Positions 1 through 8,765 of a stretch of 59,496 nucleotides of DNA are shown one piece after another (positions within the stretch are counted from its first letter, which is position 1; each line of letters starts with the position of its first letter). The position numbers were made by a program, and so were the translations under genes. The notes under the pieces were generated by a model. It did no database searches. It was not told the DNA's origin and was given only the letters and a program-made list of their open reading frames with translations. The stretch is taken from assembly GCA_038217425.1 (NCBI GenBank), contig JBBQPM010000017.1:1-59496 (forward strand), read 5' to 3'. This DNA comes from JAIEPT01 sp038217425. GTDB taxonomy: Bacteria > Planctomycetota > Planctomycetia > Gemmatales > Gemmataceae.

Positions 1-32
1 CCAGGGTTCGTCGCCTGTCCGCACGACGGACG

Positions 33-1805
33 CTAGCGGCCCTGTGGGGTTTGGATCTGTCGCAACAACTCCAGCTCGCGGCTGAAATCGCTGCCGACAT
101 CCTGACTAATCAACGCAAGTTTACGGCGTGCTTCCCGGCGAGTCGCGAAGCAAGCGATCACTTTGGCAAGGGCGTCGGGCAGGTCCGCAAACTCCCGTCC
201 CGCGTCTTGCATTCTGAGCAAATAATCGAACAAGCGAACGTTCTCGAGCCGGGGCTGTAGGTGATCCAAATCGGGGGACTGACCTTCGTTAGAAAGGGCG
301 TACAGTCCTTCAAGCACCTGCCGCAAGCCGGGATGTTCGAGTTCCTCGGGCGAAATCTCCGCTTGGGCCTGAGGCACGAGCGCAGCATCGGCGAGGAGGC
401 ATTCGATCAAGTTGGTTTCATGGGGCGCCGCCTTCGCGGAGCGTGGAGCTTGGACCTCCTCGGGGGAATCGCGACGCCGGTCCGTCTCGGCAGGGCGCGA
501 CGACCGCAGTTCGCTCAGCCTGTTCCATATCGTTTCCTCCTTGATCTGCAACCGATGGGCAATCCGATTGACCATCAACTCCAGTTTCACGCTGCGTTGA
601 TCGGGCATCTTGGCCAGGGTCTTCAGCATCTCCTCCGCCGCCCGACGCTGGCCTTCCACGCCGTGCTTGCCGCTCCAGACGCGACCCAGCTTAAAGTCGA
701 ATACGTCGACCGATTCTTCCAGGGCGCTCACGAACGGTTCGGGCCCTTGTTGCGTCAGCAGATCGCACGGATCGAGCCCCGCCGGCAAAGTGCCGATGCG
801 CAGGTCGAGATCGTGGCTGACGAACACTTCCAGGGCGCGATCGACGCCGGTATCGCCGCCGGCGTCGGCATCGTAAACCAGCACGACGCGCGGCACGAAG
901 CCACGCAGTTTCTTGACGTGGTTCACGTTCAGCGCCGTCCCCATGGTCGAAACGACCTGGCCGATGCCGTACTGATGGGCCATGAGGACATCGGTATACC
1001 CTTCGACGACCGCCAAATAGCCCGCCTTGACCGCCGCCTTGTGGGCGTGGTCGATGCCGTAAAGCTGATTGCTCTTGGAAAACAAAGGCGTCTCGGCCGA
1101 GTTGTAATATTTCGGAGCCTTCTCCGCCATGGGCGAGGAAGGCAGGATACGTCCGCCGAACCCGACCACCTGGCTGCGGAGGTCGCAGATCGGGAACATC
1201 ACGCGATCGCGAAAACGATCGTAGTAGTTGCCGCGTCCGTCGTCCCGTTTGGCGATCAAGCCGACCGTCTCGAGCAGTTCCAGCGAGATCTTCGCCTTGA
1301 CGGCCCGCTGCACCAACCAATCCCCCAGCCCCGGAGCGAACCCTAAGAGAAACTTCTGGACGCTGTCGTCGCTTAGCTGTCGTTCTTTGAGGTAGTTCCG
1401 AGCCGCCTCGGCTCCGGGGGATTGCAGCAGATTCCCCTGAAACTGCCCCGTCGCCCACCGCATACATTCCAGCATAGCCGGTTTACTGGGGCCTTGATGA
1501 GACTTTTCGAATTTCTGGAAGGAAATTCCCGCCTTGCGGGCCAATAGTTCGAGCGCCTCTTGAAAACTGACACGCTCGAATTCCTGCACAAAACCGATAA
1601 CGTCGCCATACTTGTTACAGGCCCAACAGCGGTAGCGCTGTCGGCGCGGATCGACGTCGAAGGAGGGACGCGTGTCGTCGTGGAAGGGGCACAGGCCTTT
1701 GAAGGTGGGACCGACTTGTCTTAAGGGGATGTACCCGCCGACGACGTCGACGATGTCGTTGGCTTCTTTGATTTGCTGCTTCAGGGCTACCCAATCATCC
1801 GCCAA
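33..1805 (-). CDS. dnaG: DNA primase DnaG
   Basis: Synthesises RNA primers for DnaB-driven replication. The N-terminus has the CHC2 zinc finger (CPFHDD then CWAC), followed by the catalytic core with the TOPRIM motifs VVEGYTDVL and YDADAGGD, and a C-terminal helicase-interaction region. The open frame continues upstream to 2075, but the conserved family start (ADDWVALKQQIKEAN) lies directly after a TTG codon at 1805. That start gives 590 residues, close to the usual length of about 600, and the extra 90 upstream residues resemble no primase sequence. The Shine-Dalgarno for this TTG is weak, so the exact start is uncertain. No same-strand gene follows within the window. Confidence 0.95.
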   Translation of the reverse strand: MADDWVALKQQIKEANDIVDVVGGYIPLRQVGPTFKGLCPFHDDTRPSFDVDPRRQRYRCWACNKYGDVIGFVQEFERVSFQEALELLARKAGISFQKFEKSHQGPSKPAMLECMRWATGQFQGNLLQSPGAEAARNYLKERQLSDDSVQKFLLGFAPGLGDWLVQRAVKAKISLELLETVGLIAKRDDGRGNYYDRFRDRVMFPICDLRSQVVGFGGRILPSSPMAEKAPKYYNSAETPLFSKSNQLYGIDHAHKAAVKAGYLAVVEGYTDVLMAHQYGIGQVVSTMGTALNVNHVKKLRGFVPRVVLVYDADAGGDTGVDRALEVFVSHDLDLRIGTLPAGLDPCDLLTQQGPEPFVSALEESVDVFDFKLGRVWSGKHGVEGQRRAAEEMLKTLAKMPDQRSVKLELMVNRIAHRLQIKEETIWNRLSELRSSRPAETDRRRDSPEEVQAPRSAKAAPHETNLIECLLADAALVPQAQAEISPEELEHPGLRQVLEGLYALSNEGQSPDLDHLQPRLENVRLFDYLLRMQDAGREFADLPDALAKVIACFATRREARRKLALISQDVGSDFSRELELLRQIQTPQGR

Positions 1806-2341
1806 GGGGCACCCGCCGCTAGAGAGGACCGATCGCTGGAAGAAGAACGGAGTCAAGCGGGCCTGTGAGACCTGAGCTTGCACGTTCGGGGCTTTCCCAG
1901 TATAGGCGAGAAGAAGCGACAAGATTCGTGGCCCATCCATGGGTACGGTGAAAGTCTCCGTCGGGCGGGTTGCCCAACCGGAACAACTTATCTGATTTTC
2001 AGCGACGCGACGAACAAAGTTTGCGAAGGGGTTTTGCGGCTGCCTCCTTGCTGCAAAACGCCGGGACCGACACACTTCTCTCGTTCAACTTAAATTGTAT
2101 CGCGAATGTGAAATTCAGTCAAGTTTCGGTAGCTTTGCGGCTCGGGGGGGGCGCCAATGGATTCTGGCGAGCCAGGTCGCGTAAGCGCCTGGAGCACAGC
2201 ATCCCGTGCGGTTACTCCAGGCGCTTACGCGACCTGGCTCGCCGATTATGCCGGGACGAGTGCCGGAAACCATTGGCGCGCCCGATCGGGGGGAATCTAC
2301 TCGCGCCACTGCAGCGGCTGATGTTTATGGTCTGCGATGCG
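1806..2341. other. Intergenic region upstream of dnaG
   Basis: This 536-base stretch separates two minus-strand genes. From 1806 to about 2150 I see no supported gene; it presumably carries the dnaG leader and promoter. From 2151 it contains the large palindrome annotated separately. Confidence 0.5.
2151..2279. repeat. Two-tier intergenic palindrome
   Basis: The inner arms, 2166-2194 and 2215-2243, are perfect 29-base inverted repeats around a 20-base loop. Outer arms of 10 bases (2151-2160 GCGCCAATGG and 2270-2279) are also perfectly complementary. It lies 62 bases beyond the stop of the minus-strand gene ending at 2342. No T-tract follows, so it resembles a REP- or MITE-like element more than a simple terminator. 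Confidence 0.85.
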
Positions 2342-3001
2342 CTAAAGAAGTCGCTCGCTGTACTCTACGAAGGGCTCACGCGACGCCTGAATTGAAATCG
2401 ACCAGAGTTCAGCTTTGGGAGCAGTCTCTCGGAGCTTCGTTCGAACCTCGAGTATCGACGCAGCGGCTTTGGCGGAGAAGTAAGAAGCTATGCGCCGGCT
2501 TTGCACACCGTCCATGAGCCACGGTCCCACCATGTAGACGCTCACGCCCAAAATTACGAAGGGCACGATGTACACGGCCCAATGGGTACCTTCTGGAAGC
2601 CTCGTGAAAATCAAAAACAAAGCGCACGCCAACAATCCCAAAAACGCCCACCAGAGCACGCGAATTCCCAGTGCGTTGCTTCGTTTCAGCATTCGAAAGC
2701 ACCCGTCGCAGCAAGGCGCGTGAAAAGTTGCGTGCTGCCGAGTCGTCGTGGTAACCGTCGCAACGATCAATTCCGTGTTCTTCTCGGCCTTGTGGTGAAA
2801 CTGCAGATAAGCACGTTGCGTGTCCGGCTTGTCTTTCAAACAGAACGGGCACGCAGTCGTCTCGGCGACTGCCGCCCGTTGATAATTGAATGTTTGCCTT
2901 TCGATTTGCGGCGCGGCAGAACCGCAGTTCGAACAGGACTTTTCTTTTGCCTCTGCTGAGGTAAGGGGCAAATTACAGGTTGCGCATCGAACAACGGCCA
3001 T
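2342..3001 (-). CDS. Zinc-ribbon membrane protein, function unknown
   Basis: A 219-residue protein. The N-terminus has two paired-cysteine knuckles (CATC and CSNC), then a CPFC and later a CCDGC motif, so it probably binds one or two zinc ions. Two adjacent hydrophobic segments near residues 115-160 (around VLWWAFLGLLACALFLIF and VYIVPFVILGVSVYMV) make it a membrane-anchored protein with cytoplasmic metal knuckles. The start ATG at 3001 was chosen because the zinc knuckle begins six residues later; the longer frame upstream is the antisense shadow of the preceding gene. It starts 28 bases after the NagB/PIG-L stop and is probably cotranscribed with it. I do not recognise the family. Confidence 0.75.
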   Translation of the reverse strand: MAVVRCATCNLPLTSAEAKEKSCSNCGSAAPQIERQTFNYQRAAVAETTACPFCLKDKPDTQRAYLQFHHKAEKNTELIVATVTTTTRQHATFHAPCCDGCFRMLKRSNALGIRVLWWAFLGLLACALFLIFTRLPEGTHWAVYIVPFVILGVSVYMVGPWLMDGVQSRRIASYFSAKAAASILEVRTKLRETAPKAELWSISIQASREPFVEYSERLL

Positions 3002-3029
3002 GAGGTTAAACCACCTTTCGCAGATCAAC

Positions 3030-4904
3030 TCACTCGCGCCACTGTACGAAACCCTCGAGCGCGAAGAACTCCGGAAGCCCCAGCTTGTCGTACGTCTTCG
3101 CGGTGTTGAGGTTGCGGTCCTCGGCCCGTTGCCAAAACTCGCGTTTGTCGGTGCCGCCGGGGAACATCGCCCGGTCCTTCTGCGATTGATGGCGGAAGAT
3201 CGCGTTCTTCTTGCGTTCCAGATCGCTCGGGCTGAGCGGCACCACGCGTTCGATCTCGTGCGGTTCCCATTCCTCCCAGGCGCCGCGGTAGAGCCAAACT
3301 TCGAAGTTCTGCCCGCCAGCGCGAATTTGTCGAACCGCGTCGTAGATCGCGTTGGCACACGTGCGATGCGTGCCGTGCGGGTCGGAGAGTTCGCCGGCCA
3401 CGTAGATCTGCGTCGGCTGCAAGCCCTTGAGCAACTCGACGATGTCCTGGATGTCTTCGGGCTGGATCGGCGCCTTGGCGATGGTGCCGGTGCGGTAGAA
3501 ACGCAGATCCATGAAGTGAAGTTGCTCCGGCGGCACGCCGGCCGCGAGGGCGCCGGCGCGGGCCTCGGTTTCGCGGATCAGCTTCTTGATGTGCAGCAGA
3601 TCGTCCGAATCGGGCTGGCCCGGTTTCTTGGACTGCAAAAAGCTCTGCACCCGGCACTTCACCTCGGCCGACTTCTCCGGGTTGACGCTGAACAGTTCGT
3701 TGAACTCGCAGACGAAGTCCGTGAAACGCCAGGCGTCGTGATCGAAGACCGCGATGTTGCCATTCGTCATGTAGGCGATGTGGACCTTGTGGCCCTGCTC
3801 CACCAAACGGATGATCGTCCCCCCCATGCTGATGACGTCGTCGTCGGGATGTGGGCTGAAAACGATCGCGGTCTTGCGTTCGGGCCCGGCCGGCTGCGTG
3901 CAAATCGTCCCCATCATGTCGTCGAACACACGCCGGCCCAGGATGTGCGCGGGGCCGTGCTCGCGCAGTAGCTCGTAGAGTTCGTGTTCGCGGAAGTCAT
4001 TGTCGGAGAGCTTGAGCAATCCCTTGCCGACTTCGAGACTGAGCCAGATCACGGCCCGGCGAATCAGCGCCGGCGTCCAGTTGACGGAGCCGATGACCCA
4101 CGGCCGACGGATCGGCGTCAGATGCCCCGCGGCCGCCTGATCCAGGATGAACGTCGTATCGGAATGCTTTTGCAGGAAGCTCGCGGTGACGGCGTCACTT
4201 TGTTCCTCCTCGACCGCCTTGCGGACGATCGGCGCCTTGTGCTCGCCAAACGCCATGATGACGATCTTGCGGGCTTCGAGAATCGTGCCCACGCCCATGG
4301 TGATCGCCTGATGCGGCACGTTCTCTTCGCCGAAGAAATCCGAGGCGGCGTCGCGGCGCGTCACTGGGTCGAGCGTCACGATCCGCGTCCGCGAATGCCG
4401 CGTCGAGCCCGGCTCGTTAAAGCCGATGTGCCCGCTGCGGCCGATGCCGAGAATCTGCAAATCGATGCCCCCGGCCCTGCGGATCATCTGCTCGTAGCGG
4501 GCGCAGTAGTCGTCGAGATCCTGCACTTCGGTCAGGCCGTCAGGGATGTGGACGTTGCGCTCGGCGATGTTGATATGCGAGAAAAGCGTCTCCCACATCC
4601 AACGGCGATAGCTATGGGCGTCGTCGTACGTCATCGTGTAGTATTCGTCGAGATTGAACGTGACGACGCGCGAGAAGTCGAGCCCCGCTTCCTTGTGTAG
4701 GCGGATCATCTCACGGTACAGGCCCACCGGGGTGGATCCGGTCGCCAGGCCGAGGACGGTGGGGCGGTTTGCGGAGTTGTTTTGGCGTACGAGCCCCTCG
4801 ATCATGAGGGCGACGTGGCGCGAGGCCATGTTGCTCGTCGGGAAGACCAGCGTGGGGATTTTCGTGTGCGGAACGTAATGCGAAGACATCGGTTTGGCGC
4901 TCAT
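3030..4904 (-). CDS. nagB: NagB-like deaminase fused to PIG-L/LmbE deacetylase
   Basis: A 624-residue fusion. Residues 1 to about 290 match glucosamine-6-phosphate deaminase: phosphate-binding LATGSTPVGLYREM, FNLDEYY with the conserved Asp-Glu, and GHIGFNEPGS with the catalytic His and Glu. Residues from about 345 match PIG-L/LmbE N-acetylglucosamine deacetylases: the metal motif SPHPDDD and a later PHGTH. Such fusions are known in other bacteria. The likely role is amino-sugar breakdown, with one half removing the acetyl group and the other deaminating to fructose-6-phosphate; that pairing is inference. In E. coli NagB the residue two before the catalytic His is Asp141, but here the motif reads RSGH, so that position is Ser. 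An alternative start is Met6 (4889). Confidence 0.9.
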   Translation of the reverse strand: MSAKPMSSHYVPHTKIPTLVFPTSNMASRHVALMIEGLVRQNNSANRPTVLGLATGSTPVGLYREMIRLHKEAGLDFSRVVTFNLDEYYTMTYDDAHSYRRWMWETLFSHINIAERNVHIPDGLTEVQDLDDYCARYEQMIRRAGGIDLQILGIGRSGHIGFNEPGSTRHSRTRIVTLDPVTRRDAASDFFGEENVPHQAITMGVGTILEARKIVIMAFGEHKAPIVRKAVEEEQSDAVTASFLQKHSDTTFILDQAAAGHLTPIRRPWVIGSVNWTPALIRRAVIWLSLEVGKGLLKLSDNDFREHELYELLREHGPAHILGRRVFDDMMGTICTQPAGPERKTAIVFSPHPDDDVISMGGTIIRLVEQGHKVHIAYMTNGNIAVFDHDAWRFTDFVCEFNELFSVNPEKSAEVKCRVQSFLQSKKPGQPDSDDLLHIKKLIRETEARAGALAAGVPPEQLHFMDLRFYRTGTIAKAPIQPEDIQDIVELLKGLQPTQIYVAGELSDPHGTHRTCANAIYDAVRQIRAGGQNFEVWLYRGAWEEWEPHEIERVVPLSPSDLERKKNAIFRHQSQKDRAMFPGGTDKREFWQRAEDRNLNTAKTYDKLGLPEFFALEGFVQWRE

Positions 4905-4972
4905 GGCGTGCGTGTCGTTTTCGTATCATTACTTTACATTCCCCCTCGGCCACTGACCACGGAACCTCTGCC

Positions 4973-6013
4973 ATGTTCGAAATCACCCTGAATGGCCAAC
5001 CCCGACAACTGGAACAACCCGTCACCGTCTCGCAGCTGGTCGATCACTTGGGCCTGAAGCCGCGTCAAGTCGCAGTCGAAGTCAACCGAGAAGTCGTCCC
5101 CGCGAAACGGCACGGCGAGCATCTCTTGCAATCGGGCGATGCGGTCGAAGTGGTGACGCTGGTCGGCGGCGGCGCCGGCGCTTCTCCCCCGGCCGACAAA
5201 CCCCTCACGATCGGCAAATTCAGCTTTGCGAGTCGCCTCATCACCGGCACCGGCAAATACGCCGACTACGAGGTGATGCGCGACAGCCTCGACGCCTCCG
5301 GCTGCGAAGTCACCACCGTCGCCGTGCGCCGCGAACGCCTGATCGACAAGGAAGGCCGTAACATCCTCGATTTTCTCGACCTCAAGAGATACACGATCTT
5401 GCCGAACACCGCGGGCTGCTTCAGCGCCGAGGACGCGATTCGCCATGCCCGGCTGGCGCGCGAGCTACTCAGCAATCTGGGCAACGCGGGGGCGGAGTGG
5501 GTGAAGCTCGAATGCCTGGGCGATAAGAAGACGCTGCTCCCGGACCCGATCGCCACGCTCGAAGCGACGGTGCAGCTTGTGAAAGAGGGCTTCCAGGTGC
5601 TGGTCTACACGAGCGACGATCCGATTCTCGCCCGACGATTGAAAGACGCCGGCGCCGCGAGCGTCATGCCGGCGGGGAGCCCGATCGGCAGCGGCCAGGG
5701 GATTCTCAACGCGAACAATCTCCGCATCATCCTCGAGTATCTGAAAGAAGGCGATCCCGACTATCCGGTGATCGTCGACGCCGGCGTCGGCACGGCGAGC
5801 GACGTCGCCTTCGCGATGGAACTCGGCTGCGACGGCGTGCTGCTCAACACGGCCATCGCGCATGCGAAGGATCCCGTACGCATGGCCTGGGCGATGCGCG
5901 AAGGCTGCAACGCAGGCCGATGGGCGTTCCAGTCGGGGCGCATCCCGCGCAAGCTCTACGCCTCGGCGTCGAGCCCGATGGAAGGTCGCATTGCCTCGTC
6001 GGCCATAGAATGA
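4973..6013 (+). CDS. thiG: ThiS-ThiG fusion (sulfur carrier and thiazole synthase)
   Basis: A 346-residue protein for the thiazole moiety of thiamine. Residues 1-67 form a complete ThiS ubiquitin-like domain ending in Gly-Gly (VTLVGGG). A short Ala/Pro linker (AGASPPADKP) leads into ThiG, which has the usual TIM-barrel segments, the EWVKLECLGD lysine motif that forms the imine with the sugar substrate, and C-terminal phosphate-binding loops (VDAGVGTASD). ThiS normally needs a free C-terminal glycine carboxylate, which the fusion buries. Bifunctional ThiS/ThiG proteins are annotated in some bacteria, so the fusion is probably real. It is divergent from the NagB gene with a 68-base gap, and I see no TPP riboswitch there. 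Confidence 0.92.
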   Translation: MFEITLNGQPRQLEQPVTVSQLVDHLGLKPRQVAVEVNREVVPAKRHGEHLLQSGDAVEVVTLVGGGAGASPPADKPLTIGKFSFASRLITGTGKYADYEVMRDSLDASGCEVTTVAVRRERLIDKEGRNILDFLDLKRYTILPNTAGCFSAEDAIRHARLARELLSNLGNAGAEWVKLECLGDKKTLLPDPIATLEATVQLVKEGFQVLVYTSDDPILARRLKDAGAASVMPAGSPIGSGQGILNANNLRIILEYLKEGDPDYPVIVDAGVGTASDVAFAMELGCDGVLLNTAIAHAKDPVRMAWAMREGCNAGRWAFQSGRIPRKLYASASSPMEGRIASSAIE

Positions 6014-6050
6014 CGGTCGCGATTTCCTTCCTCCTTCGGGCAGACGAATC

Positions 6051-8147
6051 ATGGCGCTGGACCTCCCCAAAATTCGCAACATCGGCATCATCGCCCACAT
6101 TGACGCCGGCAAGACCACGACGACGGATCACATCCTCTATTACTCCGCCGCCAAACACAAGCTCGGCGCCGTCGATGCAGGGACGACCGACACCGACTAC
6201 GACGTCGAGGAGCAAGAGCGCGGCATCACCATCTACAGCGCCTGCATTCCGTTCAAGTGGCGCGATTGCACCGTCAACCTCATCGACACGCCGGGCCACG
6301 TCGATTTCACGGCCGAGGTCGAACGCAGCCTCCGCGTGCTCGACGGCGCCGTCGTCGTCTTCGACGCCCATAACGGCGTCGAGGCCCAGAGCGAAACCGT
6401 TTGGCGGCAGGCGGACAAGTATCAAGTCCCGCGCATGGTCTTCGTCAACAAGATGGACGTGGTCGGCGCCAACTTCTCCGACGTTCTGGACGAGGTGAAG
6501 GACCGCCTCGAGGGACATCCCGCGCCGCTCACGATCCCGATCGGCGCCGGGTCGGTGAAGGACAGCATGAAGCCGTTCGCAGGCATCATCGATCTGCTCG
6601 AAAAGAAGGCCTATTTCTACGACACGCACAACGAGGGCAAGACGTTCCGCGCCGAACCGATCCCGGCCGACATGGAGGACGACGTCGCCCACTGGCGCGA
6701 GGTGCTGTTCGACATCCTCACTGCCCACGACGAGAAGGACCGCATCACCACGCTCTATCTCGAAGGCAAGGACATTCCGCTGCCGACCATCCGCGAACTG
6801 ATCCGCGAACTGACACTTGCCCGGCTCATTCAGCCCGTCTTCGCCGGCTCGGGGCGCGAACATATCGGCATCCAGCCCCTGATGGACGGCGTCACGTATT
6901 ACCTGCCGAGCCCGCTCGATCGGCCCCCCGTCGTCGGCAAGAATCCGATCAAGAAGGACAAGGAAGAGAAACGCAAGCCCGACCCGAAGGAGCCGCTCGC
7001 CGCCCTCGTCTTCAAGATCGTCGCCGACACGCATGGCGATCTCTTCTACCTCCGCATCTACTCCGGTCAGCTCAAGGCAAACTCTCGCAACTGGAACCCC
7101 GTACGGCAAGTCAAAGAGTTCGCGAGCAAGCTCTACCACATCAAGGCCGACCCGAAGAACCGCGAGGATCTCGACGTCGCCACCGCCGGGGACATCGTCG
7201 CCATCATCGGGCCCAAGGATTCCATCACCGGCGACACCCTGTGCGACCAGCAGAACCCGATCGTGCTCGAACAGATCACGTTCGCGGAGGCGGTGGTCAG
7301 CATGTCGATCGAGCCGGAATCGTCGGCCGACAAGGACAAGCTCGCCGACGCGCTCAATCGCCTGAAGCGCGAGGATCCGACGTTCACCTGGCGCGTCGAT
7401 GCCGACACGGGCCAAACGTTGATGAACGGCATGGGCATCCTGCATCTGGACGTGAAGAAGCATCGCCTGGAACGCGACTTTCGGCTCAAAGTCCGCGTGA
7501 GCAAGCCGCGCGTGAGTTACCGCGAAACGCTTCGGCGTGCGGTGATCGTCGAGGGGGAGTGCATCAAGCATTCGCCGAGCGGCGGGGCCGGGCTCTTCGC
7601 GAAGATGAAGGTCGAGCTAACGCCGCTCGCGGCTTTGGGACCGAACACGGTTGAGATCGCCACGGATCAGGACATCGCGCCGATCTTGCGTCAGGCCGCG
7701 AAGGACGGCGTGCTCGGCGCGCTGCAGTCGGGCCTGCTCGGCTATCCGATGATCGGCATCCAGGCGAAGATTGTGGGCTTCACGATCGACGAGCAGCTCT
7801 CGAACGAAGTCGCGTTCCAGGCCGCCGGCGCCGACGCGGTCCACAAGGCGCTCGAGGGGAACAACGTTCTGTTGGAACCGATGATGCGCAGCGAAGTGAC
7901 GATCCCGGAAGAGTATCTGGGCCCGGTGACGGCCGACCTCAACGCCCGCCGATCCGAGATCCGCGAGGTAACCGCGCGCGGCAAGCTGCGCATCGTCGAA
8001 GCTCTGGTGCCGCTCGCCAAGATGTTCGATTATTCGGACAAAGTGCGCAGCCTGACGCAGGGCCGAGCCGGCTGGACGATGGAACCCCATTCGTACACGC
8101 CGGCGCCGGAGGAGGATGTGAGGCGGATGTTAAGCGGGGATTGGTAG
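6051..8147 (+). CDS. fusA: Elongation factor G-like translational GTPase
   Basis: A 698-residue EF-G-type GTPase with all nucleotide motifs: P-loop AHIDAGKTTTTD, switch I RGITI, DTPGHVDF and NKMD. Domains II to V follow. It departs from the main EF-G: a charged Lys/Glu/Pro insertion follows the G domain (around residues 300-320, KKDKEEKRKPDPKE), and the domain IV entry reads KHSPSGGAGLFAKM where canonical EF-G has a QSGGRGQ-type loop. No ribosomal protein or tufA genes lie nearby, as would be usual for the str operon. Planctomycetes carry several EF-G paralogues and this is probably a specialised copy, so the symbol is provisional. It starts 37 bases after thiSG and may be cotranscribed. Confidence 0.88.
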   Translation: MALDLPKIRNIGIIAHIDAGKTTTTDHILYYSAAKHKLGAVDAGTTDTDYDVEEQERGITIYSACIPFKWRDCTVNLIDTPGHVDFTAEVERSLRVLDGAVVVFDAHNGVEAQSETVWRQADKYQVPRMVFVNKMDVVGANFSDVLDEVKDRLEGHPAPLTIPIGAGSVKDSMKPFAGIIDLLEKKAYFYDTHNEGKTFRAEPIPADMEDDVAHWREVLFDILTAHDEKDRITTLYLEGKDIPLPTIRELIRELTLARLIQPVFAGSGREHIGIQPLMDGVTYYLPSPLDRPPVVGKNPIKKDKEEKRKPDPKEPLAALVFKIVADTHGDLFYLRIYSGQLKANSRNWNPVRQVKEFASKLYHIKADPKNREDLDVATAGDIVAIIGPKDSITGDTLCDQQNPIVLEQITFAEAVVSMSIEPESSADKDKLADALNRLKREDPTFTWRVDADTGQTLMNGMGILHLDVKKHRLERDFRLKVRVSKPRVSYRETLRRAVIVEGECIKHSPSGGAGLFAKMKVELTPLAALGPNTVEIATDQDIAPILRQAAKDGVLGALQSGLLGYPMIGIQAKIVGFTIDEQLSNEVAFQAAGADAVHKALEGNNVLLEPMMRSEVTIPEEYLGPVTADLNARRSEIREVTARGKLRIVEALVPLAKMFDYSDKVRSLTQGRAGWTMEPHSYTPAPEEDVRRMLSGDW

Positions 8148-8156
8148 GCGCGTTCT

Positions 8157-8423
8157 CTAGCGTCGTTTTCGGTACAGCCAAACTTTGCCGACGAATACTT
8201 TGTCTTGAGCCTTGTCGTATTTGAACGTGATGGCCAGTGGAGCGTGAAAAGTTACCCGTAAGTCTTCCTGACGGGATTCCCCTTCCTTTTCCGGATCTGC
8301 AAGGAGGCGTGCTTCCGCTCGAGCCGACGCCACTGTGATGGCTTGACGCATCGCTGAATCGGACTTGTTCCACATTCTCGCCAGATCGTCGAGCGCAGAC
8401 GGGAGCCAATCGATTTCCCTCAT
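8157..8423 (-). CDS. RelE/ParE-like toxin
   Basis: An 88-residue basic protein with the pattern of ParE/RelE toxins: N-terminal IDWLPSALDDLARMW, a central helix, then strands ending in DKVFVGKVWLYRKRR. The preceding small gene overlaps it by four bases (ATGA), the usual arrangement of a type II toxin-antitoxin pair with the antitoxin first. Toxins of this fold block ribosomes or gyrase; which applies here cannot be told. It is convergent with the EF-G gene, nine bases away. Confidence 0.7.
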   Translation of the reverse strand: MREIDWLPSALDDLARMWNKSDSAMRQAITVASARAEARLLADPEKEGESRQEDLRVTFHAPLAITFKYDKAQDKVFVGKVWLYRKRR

Positions 8424-8662
8424 GGGAGTTTCCTGAGGTGCTCTAGAACTTCAGTAAGCGAGAAACCTTTCTCGCCCGATTGAAATCGTCGTCGGAGATC
8501 ATTCGCATTCTCCAGATCGGGCTCTACGGGTTCCCATTGCGAAATATCCGAGATCGGTTCGAACCTCCCGATGACTCGCCCCGAGGGATCGCAAAGATCG
8601 ACGGGCTGTCCAAAGTTCGCGAGTCGACCCGCCAGTCCAACATCTACGATGACAGGGCTCAT
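8420..8662 (-). CDS. Putative antitoxin partner of the RelE/ParE-like toxin
   Basis: An 80-residue acidic protein of no family I recognise. It is called an antitoxin because of its size, its position immediately upstream with a four-base overlap, and its C-terminal charged helix (FSLTEVLEHLRKLP). A good Shine-Dalgarno (AAGAGGAG) precedes the ATG. The N-terminus (LCDPSGRVIGRFEPI) looks like a small beta sheet, reminiscent of antitoxins found in planctomycete and cyanobacterial pairs. Confidence 0.6.
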   Translation of the reverse strand: MSPVIVDVGLAGRLANFGQPVDLCDPSGRVIGRFEPISDISQWEPVEPDLENANDLRRRFQSGEKGFSLTEVLEHLRKLP

Positions 8663-8765
8663 TCATACTCCTCTTGTAAGTCTCGAAGCCGTTTTCCATT
8701 ATAACTTGACACTGCTCGGCATGACAAGCGTCCGGCTTAAAATTCCTCCCCAGAGGCGAACAGCG

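Noticed and set aside
17..31. Hairpin GTCCG-CACGA-CGGAC after dnaG as a terminator
   Set aside because: The stem has only five pairs and no T-tract follows on the dnaG strand within the window.
261..1346. Long open frame on the plus strand opposite dnaG
   Set aside because: Arises from the GC-rich codon pattern of dnaG; the translation has no recognisable motif. The same holds for other long antisense frames, for example 2886-3971, 5844-7571, 11354-12610, 14140-15477 and 29652-31307.
4905..4972. TPP riboswitch before thiSG
   Set aside because: The gap is only 68 bases and no thi-box core (CTGAGA, ACCTGA) is present.
8571..8765. Upstream extension of the WD40 gene
   Set aside because: The frame is open but overlaps the antitoxin gene antisense and carries no coding-like sequence; ATG 8766 has a ribosome site and begins the membrane domain.
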